A stretch of 64,000 bases of DNA from Hormoscilla sp. GM7CHS1pb (GCA_014323675.1 JACONN010000006.1:248001-312000), one strand, 5' to 3'. Counted from the stretch's first letter, positions 8,730-17,955 are shown. Notes: generated by a model not told the origin, from the sequence alone. Translations and numbers: made by a program.

Positions 8730-9026
8730 ATGGCCACAACTCTAAGGAAGTTAGTCCAAGAAAAAAGAGAAGAAATTCTGAACATCGCCGCCCAGCACCA
8801 AGCCTATAATGTCCGCATTTTTGGCTCGGTGGCCCGAGGTGAAGACCGCGAAGACAGCGATGTAGATTTTCTGGTGGACATGGAACCGGGACACAGTCTC
8901 TTAGATCGAATTGGTTTGATGCAGGATTTAGAAGACCTTTTGGGTCGAAAAGTGGACGTGGCCACTGTAAAAGTTTTGCGGGATTTTTGCCGCGATCGCA
9001 TTCTATCGGAGGCGGTGCCCCTGTGA
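8730..9026 (+). CDS. mntA: MNT-type nucleotidyltransferase antitoxin, 98 aa
   Basis: Carries the minimal nucleotidyltransferase signature GSX10DXD (GSVARGEDREDSDVDFLVD) and the DLEDLLGRKVDVAT strand. MNT proteins AMPylate and silence HEPN toxins. The stop overlaps the next start (GTGA at 9023-9026), the usual arrangement with a HEPN partner. Sequence is intact and of normal length. Confidence 0.85.
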   Translation: MATTLRKLVQEKREEILNIAAQHQAYNVRIFGSVARGEDREDSDVDFLVDMEPGHSLLDRIGLMQDLEDLLGRKVDVATVKVLRDFCRDRILSEAVPL

Positions 9027-9356
9027 CAGAAGATGAAAGCTATTTAAGAGATATCCTCGATCGCATCCAGCGGATCGAGGCTTACACCCAGAGAAGAGGA
9101 ATTTTTTCAGTCTCTCTTGATTCAAGATGGGGTTATTCGCAGTTTTGAGGTCATCGGAGAAGCCATTAAGCAACTGTCGGCGGAATTGAGGCAAAGTCAT
9201 CCGGATATTCCTTGGCGGAAAATCGCTCTCATCCGAGATGTCCTCATTCACGATTATACCCAAGTCGATTTAGATGAAGTTTGGAATGTTGTAGAACGAG
9301 ATTTACCAAACCTGAAGCCGAGAATTTTACATATTTTACAAGAACTAGACCAGTAA
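9023..9356 (+). pseudogene. hepT: HEPN (DUF86) RNase toxin, frameshifted
   Basis: GTG 9023 opens TEDESYLRDILDRIQRIEAY, the normal DUF86 N-terminus, then frame is lost near 9090-9096. The next frame resumes as EEFFQSLLIQDGVIRSFEVI and includes RDVLIHDY, the RX4HxY active site, ending at TAA 9356. One base too many or two too few separate them. The intact toxin would be about 110 aa. As written the antitoxin survives without an active toxin. Confidence 0.8.
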
Positions 9357-9443
9357 CCCCGATCCCAAATCAGGTTAACCTCCTGTTTTGTTGCGATCGC
9401 GAGATCGCGCGGGCTCTAGTTCTGCTGTCTTCACAACCAGTAT

Positions 9444-9815
9444 GGCGATCGCCCCAAATCATTTCCCCAAAATAGAGAGGCGATCGCCCGTAAAGGGGTT
9501 ACTCCTGCCAATTTTGCCTTGCCGTTGCAAATATCTCATCTATCGTCATTAATTATATTAATTGATGCGCGATCGTCCGTTCTGCATGTATATGTAGAGG
9601 TACGGCATCAATCAATTATCGGGTAATTGAATTAATTAACTCACACGCTGACGCTGTGCCCCGGCCTGGACTTCAGCGCGATCGCATATTCTTGCCGATA
9701 ACAATAGAATTGGCGATCGCCCCAAATCATTTCCCCAAAATAGAGAGGCGATCGCCGGGAAAGTGGTTACTCCTGCCAATTTTGCCTTGCCCTGGCAAAT
9801 ATCTCATCTATCGTC
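9444..9815. repeat. HIP1-bounded repeats, second copy of the 245-bp repeat
   Basis: 9444-9545 and 9713-9815 are two copies of a unit starting GCGATCGCCCCAAATCATTT and ending in CAAATATCTCATCTA. 9560-9815 is the second copy of the long repeat at 7570-7815. The end of the second unit is the 3' end of the 77-aa gene below, so the other copies carry cut-off ends of that gene. Confidence 0.7.
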
Positions 9816-10000
9816 TGTTCTTCATAAAGCCGCCGATAAATTTCTACATAATCAGTAGGTTCCCAGTACAGCAAACTCAGAAATCTCAAAGCAGCAGCAG
9901 GGCCAAGAGACTTGTATAAAGCCTCCATCCCCCTCATCCTGATTTCCCGATCGTCCATAATCTTTGCCTTGTCCATCACATTTAAAGATACCATTAACAA
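9767..10000 (-). CDS. Small conserved cyanobacterial protein, up to 77 aa
   Basis: The core MEALYKSLGPAAALRFLSLL and the tail IDEIFARARQNWQE look like a small soluble helical family often found in cyanobacteria next to toxin-antitoxin genes; function unknown. ATGs at 10000, 9976 and 9955 are possible. It ends inside a HIP1 repeat copied at least three more times nearby, so its 3' end has been spread by duplication. 17 bases separate it from the upstream gene, suggesting a shared transcript. Confidence 0.5.
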   Translation of the reverse strand: MLMVSLNVMDKAKIMDDREIRMRGMEALYKSLGPAAALRFLSLLYWEPTDYVEIYRRLYEEQTIDEIFARARQNWQE

Positions 10001-10017
10001 GAGGCGATCTCCCCAAA

Positions 10018-10323
10018 TTATTTCCCTAAAACTGAGAGGCGATGCCCAGATTGGCTATCCTCTGATAATTCCATTTCTACCCACAGTCTCATTTCCTCAC
10101 TAGAAAAACCCGCTTTTTTCTTTTCAGAACGGGCCTGCTGAAGAATTGCCAAGAATTGAGGGTTATTACTCAACAGTTTGCTCTCTTCATCTAAACCATC
10201 TTCACTAACAGGGGTAACTTGGATGTTTTCTACCTGTATTGCCTGTGTTTTGCCCTTACTCATGGCTGTTAGGGTCCGAAAGTGACTTTTAGTAATAGGC
10301 AGATATTCAATGTGGTATGCCAA
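10018..10323 (-). CDS. Hypothetical protein, 101 aa, antitoxin-like context
   Basis: Starts MAYHIEYLPITKSHFRTLTA; an inner ATG (MSKGKTQAIQVENIQVTPVS, start 10263) is an alternative. Glu/Ser/Lys-rich, soluble, no known motif. Its position just before the 77-aa gene suggests a two-gene unit, but I recognise neither protein. Confidence 0.4.
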   Translation of the reverse strand: MAYHIEYLPITKSHFRTLTAMSKGKTQAIQVENIQVTPVSEDGLDEESKLLSNNPQFLAILQQARSEKKKAGFSSEEMRLWVEMELSEDSQSGHRLSVLGK

Positions 10324-10427
10324 GGGTCTAGTCTCCTGACAATATCACCATAATTATACCACCATCTATCTCCGACAGGAAAGGAGATCGCCTCCAACCC
10401 TTCCTCGAAAACCGCATCTACTCCCTA

Positions 10428-10796
10428 TTAATGATATGATAATTTCCCTTGCGGTTGTGAAAAATCCTCCCAAACCCCAGCATAGATACTCCTGACCGCG
10501 TAAGTAATGCGGGTAAGGTCTTGGTCTAGCAGCGGCGGCCAAACAACCCCCGCCCCTCGCCAGCGATCGAACTGCTGCCGACCTTCACTAGCAAGCTGGT
10601 ACAGGACGTGGACCAATTCCCGATCGAGGGCCTCGACCCCTTGCAATGCTGCAAACAGAACCTTCAGGGATAGTAAAATAGAAGTAACTTGACCCGGTAT
10701 CGGTGGTTCCCCCTGCTGTAGCCGCCCCAGGAAAGTATCCGGGTTATTACCATTAGTCATATTAATCAAAAAGCGACGAGCAGTTTCGTAATCCAT
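10428..10796 (-). CDS. Conserved cyanobacterial hypothetical protein, 122 aa
   Basis: MDYETARRFLINM..., GEPPIPGQVTSILLSLKVLF and WPPLLDQDLTRITYAVRSIY match a family found in most cyanobacteria that is sometimes labelled dethiobiotin synthetase without support. Helical, soluble, complete in length. No ATP-binding motif is present, so I do not accept the biotin label. Confidence 0.7.
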   Translation of the reverse strand: MDYETARRFLINMTNGNNPDTFLGRLQQGEPPIPGQVTSILLSLKVLFAALQGVEALDRELVHVLYQLASEGRQQFDRWRGAGVVWPPLLDQDLTRITYAVRSIYAGVWEDFSQPQGKLSYH

Positions 10797-10944
10797 CTCC
10801 AGTAAAATCTCTGTTCTTTACAGAAAATTCATCACAAATCGCGGCAGCTTTACAGAATCTTCACATTATCAGCTACACAACAGCCTGGAAATAGATCATA
10901 ACTAAAATAGACGGTTTGCCTTCCAGGCAGTTGATGTCAAACCT

Positions 10945-11601
10945 ATGAACACTACCCTAACCACCATTCCTTTAGTTGACCTCTCGGAACAACATCAGCC
11001 CCTGCAAAACCAGATCGATGCAGCAGTTCGGGATGTTTTGCAACGGGGAGATTTTATTCTGGGTAAAGACTTAGCAGAGTTTGAAGCTGCCTTTGCCCTC
11101 AAGTCCGGGGTATCCTATGGTATTGGTACTGGTTGTGGCACGGATGCGATCGCCCTAGGATTGTAAACCAATTTTAGTCGATTGCGACCCCGCAACTGCC
11201 TTAATCGACCTGGAAGCAGCGGCCAAAGCCATCACTACCAAAACTAAGGCGATCGTCCCACTACATCTTTACGGTCAGATGGTCTCGCCCCGCCAGTTGC
11301 TAGACTTTGCCAGTGCCTACAACCTGCTGATTTTTGAGGATGCGGCTCAGGCTCACCTGGCCCAACGTGAAGGCTATACTGCTGGTGGAGTGGGTATAGC
11401 AGCAGCCTATAGCTTCTATCCCAGCAACAATCTGGGATCCTGTGGGGATGGTGGTATGGTTTTGACCAACAATGCCGAAGTGGCCCAAAAAGTGCGATCG
11501 CTCCGCAACTACGGAGCCCCGCGCAAATATTATCATACCGAGTTCGGTATCAACAGCCGCCTGGATAACTTACAAGCAGCCATACTCAATGTGCTGCTCG
11601 T
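10945..11601 (+). pseudogene. DegT/DnrJ/EryC1 sugar aminotransferase, dead
   Basis: The N-terminus (IPLVDLSEQHQPLQNQIDAA...GIGTGCGTDAIALGL) matches PLP-dependent sugar-nucleotide aminotransferases. It stops at TAA 11164; about 30 codons that should follow (QACGIGPGDEVIVPA region) are missing, and homology resumes at KPILVDCDPATALIDLEAAA in another frame. The internucleotide motif SFYPSNNLGSCGDGG has Asn where the PLP lysine belongs (SFYPTKNLG). The 3' third is replaced by palindromic repeat DNA. Three independent lesions make loss of function certain. Confidence 0.85.
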
Positions 11602-12056
11602 GTCCAGAGACGCCCACCCTGTCGTTCGCCTGCCCGGCAACGACATGGGTGGTTCGTTTCCTCTTCACTCACCCTGTCGTTCGCCTACGAGCGCTCCGAC
11701 ATGGGTGAGTGTCTCTGGAAACGAAAGCTCTCGGACACGAGCGTTTAACCCTCACAAATCTAACAACTAGATAGGTGCAAGTATAACATCCGCATAAGGA
11801 GACAGGTCAGGCTGTCGCAGCCAGCAATTCTCCATTTTCCATTCTCAATTCTCGATCTCTTAGCCGACTCCGATCGCGCACTGCGTAGCGGAGGGGGCCC
11901 TGCGCGTGCAGCCATAGAATTCCGCTCTTTGGGAGCCATCATTAACGGAGAATATATGCCTTTGCACTCCCTACCACGCATCCAGTCTCCAGCCAAATTG
12001 CTAATTGCAAATTGCTAATTGCCAATTTTTGATTATTTATTCATCTCAATTCTCCA
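11602..12056. repeat. Nested palindromes and an IS605-type end remnant
   Basis: 11604-11721 is an imperfect long palindrome: CCAGAGAC...GTCTCTGG outside, CACCCTGTCGTTCGCCT units inside. 11744-11805 (TTTAACCCTCACAAATCTAA...GTGCAAGTATAACATCCGCA) resembles 25550-25615, the 3' border of the TnpB remnant. 11882-11915 is a GCGGAGGGGGCCCTGCGCGT copy. No gene between 11602 and 12056. Confidence 0.55.
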
Positions 12057-12743
12057 TTATTCATCATAGTCAAATAGACCCATCAAGGGTGCTAAAATCG
12101 CCCCGAAGACAAATCCACCAGCATGGGCCCAGTATGCAATTCCGCCCATATTAGCGGGTGCATTCAGACTGGCAAAGCTAGAAATCGCTTGGGTGACAAA
12201 CCAAATACCCAGAAACACCATCGCTGGGATGCGAACGGTAGTAATAAAATATCCCAGGAAAACCAAGGTGAGCACTTTGGCCCGGGGAAACCTGATAATG
12301 TAGGCTCCCATGACACCCGCGATCGCCCCTGACGCGCCCAAGGAAGGGATATCAGAAGACTGGGAAAAGAACCACTGAGTCAATGCCGCCAACATCCCGC
12401 AGATCAGATAGAAGATGATAAATTTGACATGACCCAGTTTATCTTCTACATTGTTGCCAAAAATCCAGAGAAACAACATATTCCCTAACAGGTGCATCCA
12501 ACTCCCGTGCAAGAATTGGGAGGTAAACAGAGTCAGCCACTCTGGCACCGGTTGGTTTACTGCCACGCCAGTAAAGCTAGCAGAGAGCTGCCTGGGAACC
12601 ACTGCAAACAGGTGGTAGAATTCTCCTAGTTCTTCCGGTGCCAAACTAACTTGATACAGAAAAATCAGGATATTCGTGGCAATCAGCCCATAGGTAAAAT
12701 AGGGGGTTGATTGGGTGGGATTTTCGTCATGAAGGGGAAACAC
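12057..12743 (-). CDS. Rhomboid-family intramembrane serine protease, 228 aa
   Basis: Six or more membrane helices. Active-site serine in GASGAIAGVMGAY and histidine in YWAHAGGFVFGA; the HGSWMHLLGNMLFLWIFGNN block (L1 loop and helix 2) is also standard. It cleaves transmembrane substrates in the plasma or thylakoid membrane; substrates unknown. Complete length, start ATG 12743 in a normal position. Stands alone between a dead gene and psbV. Confidence 0.9.
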   Translation of the reverse strand: MFPLHDENPTQSTPYFTYGLIATNILIFLYQVSLAPEELGEFYHLFAVVPRQLSASFTGVAVNQPVPEWLTLFTSQFLHGSWMHLLGNMLFLWIFGNNVEDKLGHVKFIIFYLICGMLAALTQWFFSQSSDIPSLGASGAIAGVMGAYIIRFPRAKVLTLVFLGYFITTVRIPAMVFLGIWFVTQAISSFASLNAPANMGGIAYWAHAGGFVFGAILAPLMGLFDYDE

Positions 12744-12909
12744 GGTTATTCTCTACTATTGTTGCTAGCTTGGGAATTATTTACGGTTTTAGACTTCTGG
12801 TTAGGGCAAGAGCGGCTGTTGTGCATTCAATTTGCATAAATAGAAAAGCTTAGAGCGCAGTTCTAAATTTATTTTTAATTGCTTAATTGCGGCGGTGACA
12901 CAGTTGTCC

Positions 12910-12954
12910 GTATCCCCTGGGAGCTGCACATGCTGCGCAGCTCCCAGGGGATAC
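12910..12954. terminator. Perfect 18-bp palindrome between rhomboid gene and psbV
   Basis: Arms GTATCCCCTGGGAGCTGC and GCAGCTCCCAGGGGATAC with a 9-base loop, 55 bases past the psbV stop. It could act as a terminator for psbV on the minus strand, though no T-run follows; it may equally be one of the dispersed hairpins. Confidence 0.5.
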
Positions 12955-13008
12955 AGGGTGGCACCGCTGGCTGCGAGGGTCTAGCCGACCGAAATTGGCT
13001 AGTCTACC

Positions 13009-13497
13009 TTAACGAGCACCTTTACCCGCTGCCCACCGGGACTCTATCCGCGGTTGGGCGAGCATATAACCTGCCAAATCTACTAGATCGTCTTCTGTCA
13101 TGTTTCTCATCTTAGGAAAAACATCGGCACTCTTGATGCCAGGGTGATACTCTGAAATGTCAACTTCCCCGTCGAAACTCTTGGGTATTTGCAGAAAATC
13201 CACTAGCCCTTGAATGTTGTCACGCGGTGGCGTTGCCAGAGACAGAGTTTCCAGGTCCAGCCCGACGTTGGGGTTAGTTTTAGTCATGCCCTGGCCGTGA
13301 CAGCTAGAACAGGCATAGTTAAACTGCTTTTTCCCGTTTACTAGCTGCTTCGTGCTCATGACGATCGCGTCACCCCGTTCATTCTGCGACACAGTGCGGC
13401 TGGCTTCGTCGAGTTCGAGGGCAGTAACACTGCTGACAAACATGACAAAGGTCAATAATACAATGGCTACAGCTAGCCAGGTGTATTTTTTTAGCAT
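13009..13497 (-). CDS. psbV: Cytochrome c-550, extrinsic subunit of photosystem II, 162 aa
   Basis: Signal peptide (WLAVAIVLLTFVMFVSSVTA|LELDEASRTV), haem site CSSCH with NVGLDLETLSLATPPRDNI following, the ISEYHPG axial-ligand region, and MRNMTEDDLVDLAGYMLAQP near the end. PsbV sits on the lumenal face of PSII and stabilises the Mn4CaO5 cluster. Start chosen at ATG 13497, which gives a normal signal peptide; upstream codons are repeat DNA. Length is normal; the tail (ESRWAAGKGAR) is diverged from the usual GGGKIY end. Confidence 0.92.
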   Translation of the reverse strand: MLKKYTWLAVAIVLLTFVMFVSSVTALELDEASRTVSQNERGDAIVMSTKQLVNGKKQFNYACSSCHGQGMTKTNPNVGLDLETLSLATPPRDNIQGLVDFLQIPKSFDGEVDISEYHPGIKSADVFPKMRNMTEDDLVDLAGYMLAQPRIESRWAAGKGAR

Positions 13498-13554
13498 GGT
13501 TCTCCCTAAAAATTTTTGTTCTTTTATGGCTTGGGCAACCCCAGCATGCAGCAT

Positions 13555-13996
13555 CGATATCTCCTGTGTGCCGAGTCCCCTGGGACAAGAGCACAGCAGG
13601 AGATATCGAAAGGACACACCGATAACCTTATCCCGGACTGAACAACACCAGTTGTCTGGCGGTCTAGCCCGGGCTGCGCCAGTAGATGACTGACTCTATG
13701 GCTAGTAATCTGATCGCGCAGCGTGGCGCAGCCATAGCTATGTTGTCAGCTTCTTTGTCGGCTAGCGGTTCGATGTCTCCTGGGAGCACTACTCGTACTA
13801 CCCAGGAGACATCGCGGCATGGTTTGTACCCTAAAGCTAGATCTAGAGTTGCACCTCATATGAACATCATGCCATTGCGGTGCTCTTTTCCCAAGCATCT
13901 TCCCTGCCAGGCAAGGGGAGTATGTCTCTTGGATGTCTCCGGAGTAGTGCTCAGACGATGTCCCCCGGGGAACATCGAGATCTCCGGAGACATCGA
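13555..13996. repeat. Cluster of GATGTCTCC...GGAGACATC palindromes
   Basis: Three hairpins: 13555-13608 (CGATATCTCCTG/CAGGAGATATCG), 13771-13814 (CGATGTCTCCTGGG/CCCAGGAGACATCG) and 13932-13994 (GATGTCTCCGGAG/CTCCGGAGACATC enclosing GATGTCCCCC-type arms). 13710-13735 is a TCGCGCAGCGTGGCGCAGCC copy. No gene lies between 13498 and 14074. Confidence 0.75.
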
Positions 13997-14074
13997 ACGC
14001 TTCCAAGATTTAGGGGTGGCGATCGCCCGTGCGGGAGATTATCCAGTTGGCTTATTCCTCTGGTCGGCAGCTAG

Positions 14075-15031
14075 CTAGTTGATTATGGTCGTACTGTTGA
14101 TTAATTTAGAGTTGGTTAATGCCGTAGCATGGTGATTTCGCGGGCTAGATTGTCCCTCCTTGGCAGGTATTTGCCCATGTTGATGGAGGCCGAGCAGCTG
14201 GGCGAGGGTTTTTTTAAGCTGGGTGCGAGGGACGATGATATCGACAAAGCCATGCTCCAGGAGATACTCCGAGGTTTGAAAACCCTCTGGGAGCTTTTCT
14301 CGGAGAGTTTGTTCGATCACCCGGCGACCTGCGAAGCCAATGGTAGCTTTCGGTTCGGCGATAATAATGTCTCCCAACATGGCAAAGCTGGCTGTAACGC
14401 CGCCGGTGGTCGGGTGAGTCAGCACGGGGATGTAGAGCAGTTTAGCTTCTCGATGTTTTTCTAAGGCTCCTGCGATTTTTGCCATCTGGATCAGACTCAG
14501 CATCCCTTCTTGCATCCTGGCACCGCCGGAAGCACAGACAATAATGATTGGCAGACTCTCTAGGGTGGCCCGTTCGATCAGGCGGGTGAGTTTTTCCCCG
14601 ACTACCGACCCCATACTACCACCCATAAACCGGAAGTCCATAACGCCGAGGGCGACTTTAAGGCTTTCTAGTTGACCCAAACCTGTCTGTACGGCGTCTG
14701 CAAGGTGGGTTTTTTCTTGGTATTCCCGCAGGCGATCGCTATATTTTTTGCGATCGCGAAACTTCAGCGGGTCATCGGGACGCAGATGCCGATCTAGGGG
14801 TTGCCAAGTCTGGGCATCTATCAGCTGGCGGATGCGCTCATCGCTATCGACTGATATATGATGACTACAGTTAGGACAGACCATTTGGGAAGCTTGCAGG
14901 TCTTTTGTATAGGCGATCGCCTCACAGGCGGGACACTTGGTCCACAGTCCATCAGCTATCTCACGTTCTTGTCGAGCTCGACTAATTGGCTCTGATTTTT
15001 GTTGATTTGCAAACCAATCAAATATAGACAT
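14075..15031 (-). CDS. accD: Acetyl-CoA carboxylase carboxyltransferase subunit beta, 318 aa
   Basis: N-terminal zinc ribbon CPACEAIAYTKDL...CPNCSHH, then the carboxyltransferase core: FMGGSMGSVVGEKLTRLIER, CASGGARMQEGMLSLIQMAK, LTHPTTGGVTASFAMLGD and GFAGRRVIEQTLREKLPEGF. With AccA it transfers CO2 from biotin to acetyl-CoA, the first step of fatty acid synthesis. Start set at ATG 15031 (MSIFDWF), the usual family start; upstream in-frame codons lack homology. The last 35 residues are a variable polar tail. Confidence 0.95.
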   Translation of the reverse strand: MSIFDWFANQQKSEPISRARQEREIADGLWTKCPACEAIAYTKDLQASQMVCPNCSHHISVDSDERIRQLIDAQTWQPLDRHLRPDDPLKFRDRKKYSDRLREYQEKTHLADAVQTGLGQLESLKVALGVMDFRFMGGSMGSVVGEKLTRLIERATLESLPIIIVCASGGARMQEGMLSLIQMAKIAGALEKHREAKLLYIPVLTHPTTGGVTASFAMLGDIIIAEPKATIGFAGRRVIEQTLREKLPEGFQTSEYLLEHGFVDIIVPRTQLKKTLAQLLGLHQHGQIPAKEGQSSPRNHHATALTNSKLINSTTIIN

Positions 15032-15104
15032 GAAAACGGCTATTTCCCTTCTATTAGAGATTTTATAAGTAGAGGAACCACCATCCGACTCAAACACTAT
15101 CCTA

Positions 15105-15894
15105 TCAGGTGACTGGGAAGAATAACCGTAAGTATGTCGATAAAATCGCTTCTCCCCAGAGGGCTGTTACTGCTGCACCGAGGGCCAGAAATGGTCCAAA
15201 GGGCATGGCTTGACGCCGCTTGAGCCACCCGAGGGCGATCGCCCCGGAGCCGGCATGCGCTCCGAGGGCACAGGCAAGAAACCCTGCTAGCAGCAAATAT
15301 TTCCAGCCTAACCAGGCCCCCATCATGGCCGCTAATTTGGCATCGCCGCCACCCATTGCTGCTTGTCCCAAGGCGAGAGACCCCAACAAGATAATGGCCT
15401 CAAACAACCATAGACCCAGAACTGCCCCAAATATCCCATTCATCAGGGGATAGACATCACCTGCACCAGTAGCTGCCTGAAACAGCAAGCCCGCCAATAA
15501 TCCCGACTGGGTGAGAGAGTTAGGTAAGGTCATCGTATCCAGGTCGATCAGGGACAATGCCAGCAGCCAGCTGAAGAATGCCCAATATCCCAGAGTTTGC
15601 CCAGATAGGCCAAAGCGCCAGTAAATCAGTAAAAATAGGATGCCAGAGGCAGCTTCTACCAGAGGATAGCGCCGGGAAATAGGGAAGAGGCAGTTGCTAC
15701 AGCGCCCCCTTAACCATAGCCAGCCGAAAATTGGCACATTCTCAGAGGGCTTTAGCTGGTAGGAGCATTTGGGACAGCGACTCGGAGGCCATAGTATCGA
15801 TAACCCTGCTGGTATCCGATAAATTACCACATTTAGAAAAACTGCCGATCGCCGAGCCGAGGATAAAGACAATTACAGCAGCAAGTATTTCCAT
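15105..15894 (-). pseudogene. pilD: Prepilin peptidase, frameshifted near the N-terminus
   Basis: ATG 15894 begins MEILAAVIVFILGSAIGSF, the normal first helix, then a run of five A (15837-15841, plus strand) shifts the frame; the other frame continues LNVVIYRIPAGLSILWPPSR. The rest is complete: zinc motif CPKC...CSNC, aspartates in SLIDLDTMTLPN and GGGDAKLAAM, six membrane helices. The enzyme cleaves and N-methylates type IV prepilins. A product starting inside would lose the first helix. Possibly a sequencing error. 73 bases separate its end from accD on the same strand. Confidence 0.85.
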
Positions 15895-15915
15895 AGGTTA
15901 GCGATCTATTACTAC

Positions 15916-16257
15916 TCAGTCATACTGTTGTGATTCTATATAATCAAGGGGCAAGAAATATTCTTGGGGCAATAATACCGGTGTGCCCTTAAATATCAGT
16001 AGGGATCGATAGGTTTCGCGATTAATCACCACACCTAGGGGACGCCGCGTTTGTAAGTGAGGGATTTCCAGGTAAATATAATACAGCAGTCTCGCCGCCT
16101 GAAGCAAGACTGGGTCTCTAAACTTCGAGAACTCCTGCGGCGAGCTCGCCTGTACCGTTCCGGAAAAATCGGCACGGTACCCAGGAGACATCGAGGCAAC
16201 ATCGATTCCGTCTGGACGATTATATGGCGTAGCGAATGAAGTTTGCACCACTTGCAT
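15916..16257 (-). CDS. Conserved hypothetical protein with repeat-derived insert, 113 aa
   Basis: The C-terminal half (RDPVLLQAARLLYYIYLEIP...RPLGVVINRETYRSLLIF) resembles a small cyanobacterial family of unknown function. Residues about 18-38 (GIDVASMSPGYRADFSGTVQ) are encoded by a GATGTCTCCTGGG palindrome arm fused to the 19-bp GTACCGTTCCGGAAAAATC motif, so they are repeat DNA read in frame. It ends 21 bases upstream of pilD, so the two may be cotranscribed. Confidence 0.5.
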   Translation of the reverse strand: MQVVQTSFATPYNRPDGIDVASMSPGYRADFSGTVQASSPQEFSKFRDPVLLQAARLLYYIYLEIPHLQTRRPLGVVINRETYRSLLIFKGTPVLLPQEYFLPLDYIESQQYD

Positions 16258-16349
16258 CCCTCTCTAGTTTCTACCCGACTTTAGCCGATCCGGGAGATTC
16301 TGACAAGGGTTCTGCTCGTGGTCATGCATTGGTTGCATTAGTGGAGAAC

Positions 16350-16564
16350 GGGTGTGGTCACAAACAGTTGGGTTATACGTGACCTGGCACCAGTTGGCAA
16401 GCGTATGGCTGGCACGTAATACTGATTTAATGTATTACGTGCCATCATTTATAATACAAATCCGGGCGAGAGCCACCAACCGGCGAAATCGTCATAATTT
16501 TACCCTCGTTCCCACGGCTCTGCCTGGGAACGCGCGACAAACCCAACTGGTTTTGACCACACCC
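16350..16564. mobile_element. MITE, 215 bp, with near-perfect target duplication
   Basis: Ends GGGTGTGGTCACAAACAGTT and the inverted AACTGGTTTTGACCACACCC. Flanks AGTGGAGAAC (16340-16349) and AGTGAGAAC (16565-16573) differ by one base, consistent with a 9-bp duplication. Inside are a GGCACGTAAT...GTATTACGTGCC palindrome and a CTCGTTCCCACGGC...GGGAACG hairpin. The right half is shared with the copy at 61680-61903. Confidence 0.75.
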
Positions 16565-16873
16565 AGTGAGAACTGATACAAGATTTAGCGCAGCGTGTTG
16601 CACGCTCCGGGACCCCTCCGCTACGACGGGGGATGATAAGGGTTGAAAATTGCCGTTCCCAGGCGGGAGCCGGCGGGAGCCAGGGAACGAGGTCAATGGT
16701 CAATTGAAATAGTTATAGATGTCCATGAATAGACTATTAACTGCAAATCAATTTTCAATTTGCAATTGACTGCTATCACCCCCTGTGCAACAAGATTTTA
16801 TCAACTATTTCCAGCATTTCCCAGTTTGCTGTTTGAACTGCAGGGGCGATCGCCATCTTAACAACCCCTATCA

Positions 16874-17114
16874 GGGTGTGGTCATGCATTAGTTGATATC
16901 CTGGCAAAAAGGATTCGCGCACCGGGCTACCAGTCCTACGCGAATGACCCTGGCAGATTACATCTCGTAGCGGAGGGGGCCATGCGCGTGCACGTAATAA
17001 AAGATTTCGTATTATATGTAATCTTTTGTAGTAAATAAGCTAGGGCCAGCCGCTTATCGGCTGGCTAAATAGTCATATATTACCTTTTATCCGAAACCAA
17101 TTTTGACCGCACCC
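16874..17114. mobile_element. MITE, about 240 bp, with exact 9-bp target duplication
   Basis: Left end GGGTGTGGTCATGCATTAGT, right end AATTTTGACCGCACC. CCCCTATCA lies directly before (16865-16873) and after (17114-17122). The interior carries GATATCCTGGCAAAAAGGAT and a GCGGAGGGGGCCATGCGCGT copy plus an AAAGATTT...AATCTTTT inverted pair. No coding sequence. Confidence 0.75.
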
Positions 17115-17955
17115 CCCTATCATCCCGTGGTTGCGCAACGCCCTACTAAAAATAGCAACCTCCATTCCGCACGGCAAATTGTCCGTTCGCGCGTAGCTGT
17201 GTAGCGATAGCGTGCAGCCAGGGCGATCCCATTTTTGTAATGAGTATTTTTGCTTAGGCTATAACCTGAGCGAAGATTTGCGAATTCAGATCGCGGTTTT
17301 CGGATCGTTGTCCGTCTTCTTGACAGAACTGGGTTAACATAGTATAGTAAAAGTTCATTATCAGGTATAAGGTGATTCCTCAATAAGAAAGTACCAGAAC
17401 CAACTTCAACCAAACTATTCTTGTTCCCCTCTTGGGAGAGGCCAGAGGCAGTTTTGGCAACATATCCCGGTACTTTCATTCTCAGAAATCACCTTGTGTA
17501 ATACCATTTTGAAGACCACGAAATCCGCTCTGGACAAGGCTTTCAGGCGCTCATTTGTAGCATTTTTTTTTTTATTGGTATAACTACTTACGACCTAACG
17601 CTCGGTTGAGTGCGATCGCCTGTGGTTTACCTTTTGCCGCAGCATAGATAATGAGAAGCTAAAATCGTCCAAGGAGATAGTTTTGACACGGGGAACACGC
17701 AACGCCCACGCTCTGCAACTTCACCTTCTAACTGGTAGCCTGTAAAACCTAAGTCCTGTAAAGCTTTCAACGTTTTTTTGCCAGGAGAGGTTTTGGATAT
17801 AGGTTGTCATTGCGAGGGGGGGGTAGAACACTGGGCAAAATTCCCCCAAGGGCGCATCCTGGAGCCCGAGCGCGTTAGCGAGGGCGGAAAGGAGAGCAAA
17901 CGGCCTAGGCTCTGTCCTACCATTACACCCACTGCTGACGGCATTCCTAGTATTT
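17115..17955. other. Gene-poor stretch with one possible coding remnant
   Basis: An open frame at 17120-17479 (minus) runs through repeat-like DNA and shows no family signal, so I do not call it. At about 17622-17803 (minus) a frame reads PISKTSPGKKTLKALQDLGF, then TGYQLEGEVAERGRC, with normal codon use; it looks like the tail of a lost gene I do not recognise. 17569-17578 is a run of ten T and 17817-17823 a run of G. Confidence 0.3.

Noticed and set aside
10428..10796. Dethiobiotin synthetase label for the 122-aa protein
   Set aside because: No P-loop or other BioD motif is present; the label appears to be a database carry-over.
13352..14078. Plus-strand frames opposite psbV and accD
   Set aside because: They are antisense shadows of the real genes or of palindromes.
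17120..17479. 119-aa minus-strand frame (MKVPGYVAKTASG...)
   Set aside because: It starts within ordinary intergenic DNA and ends in repeat sequence (RYRYTATRERT from a GCGTAGC repeat). No family pattern, so only noted in the region entry.
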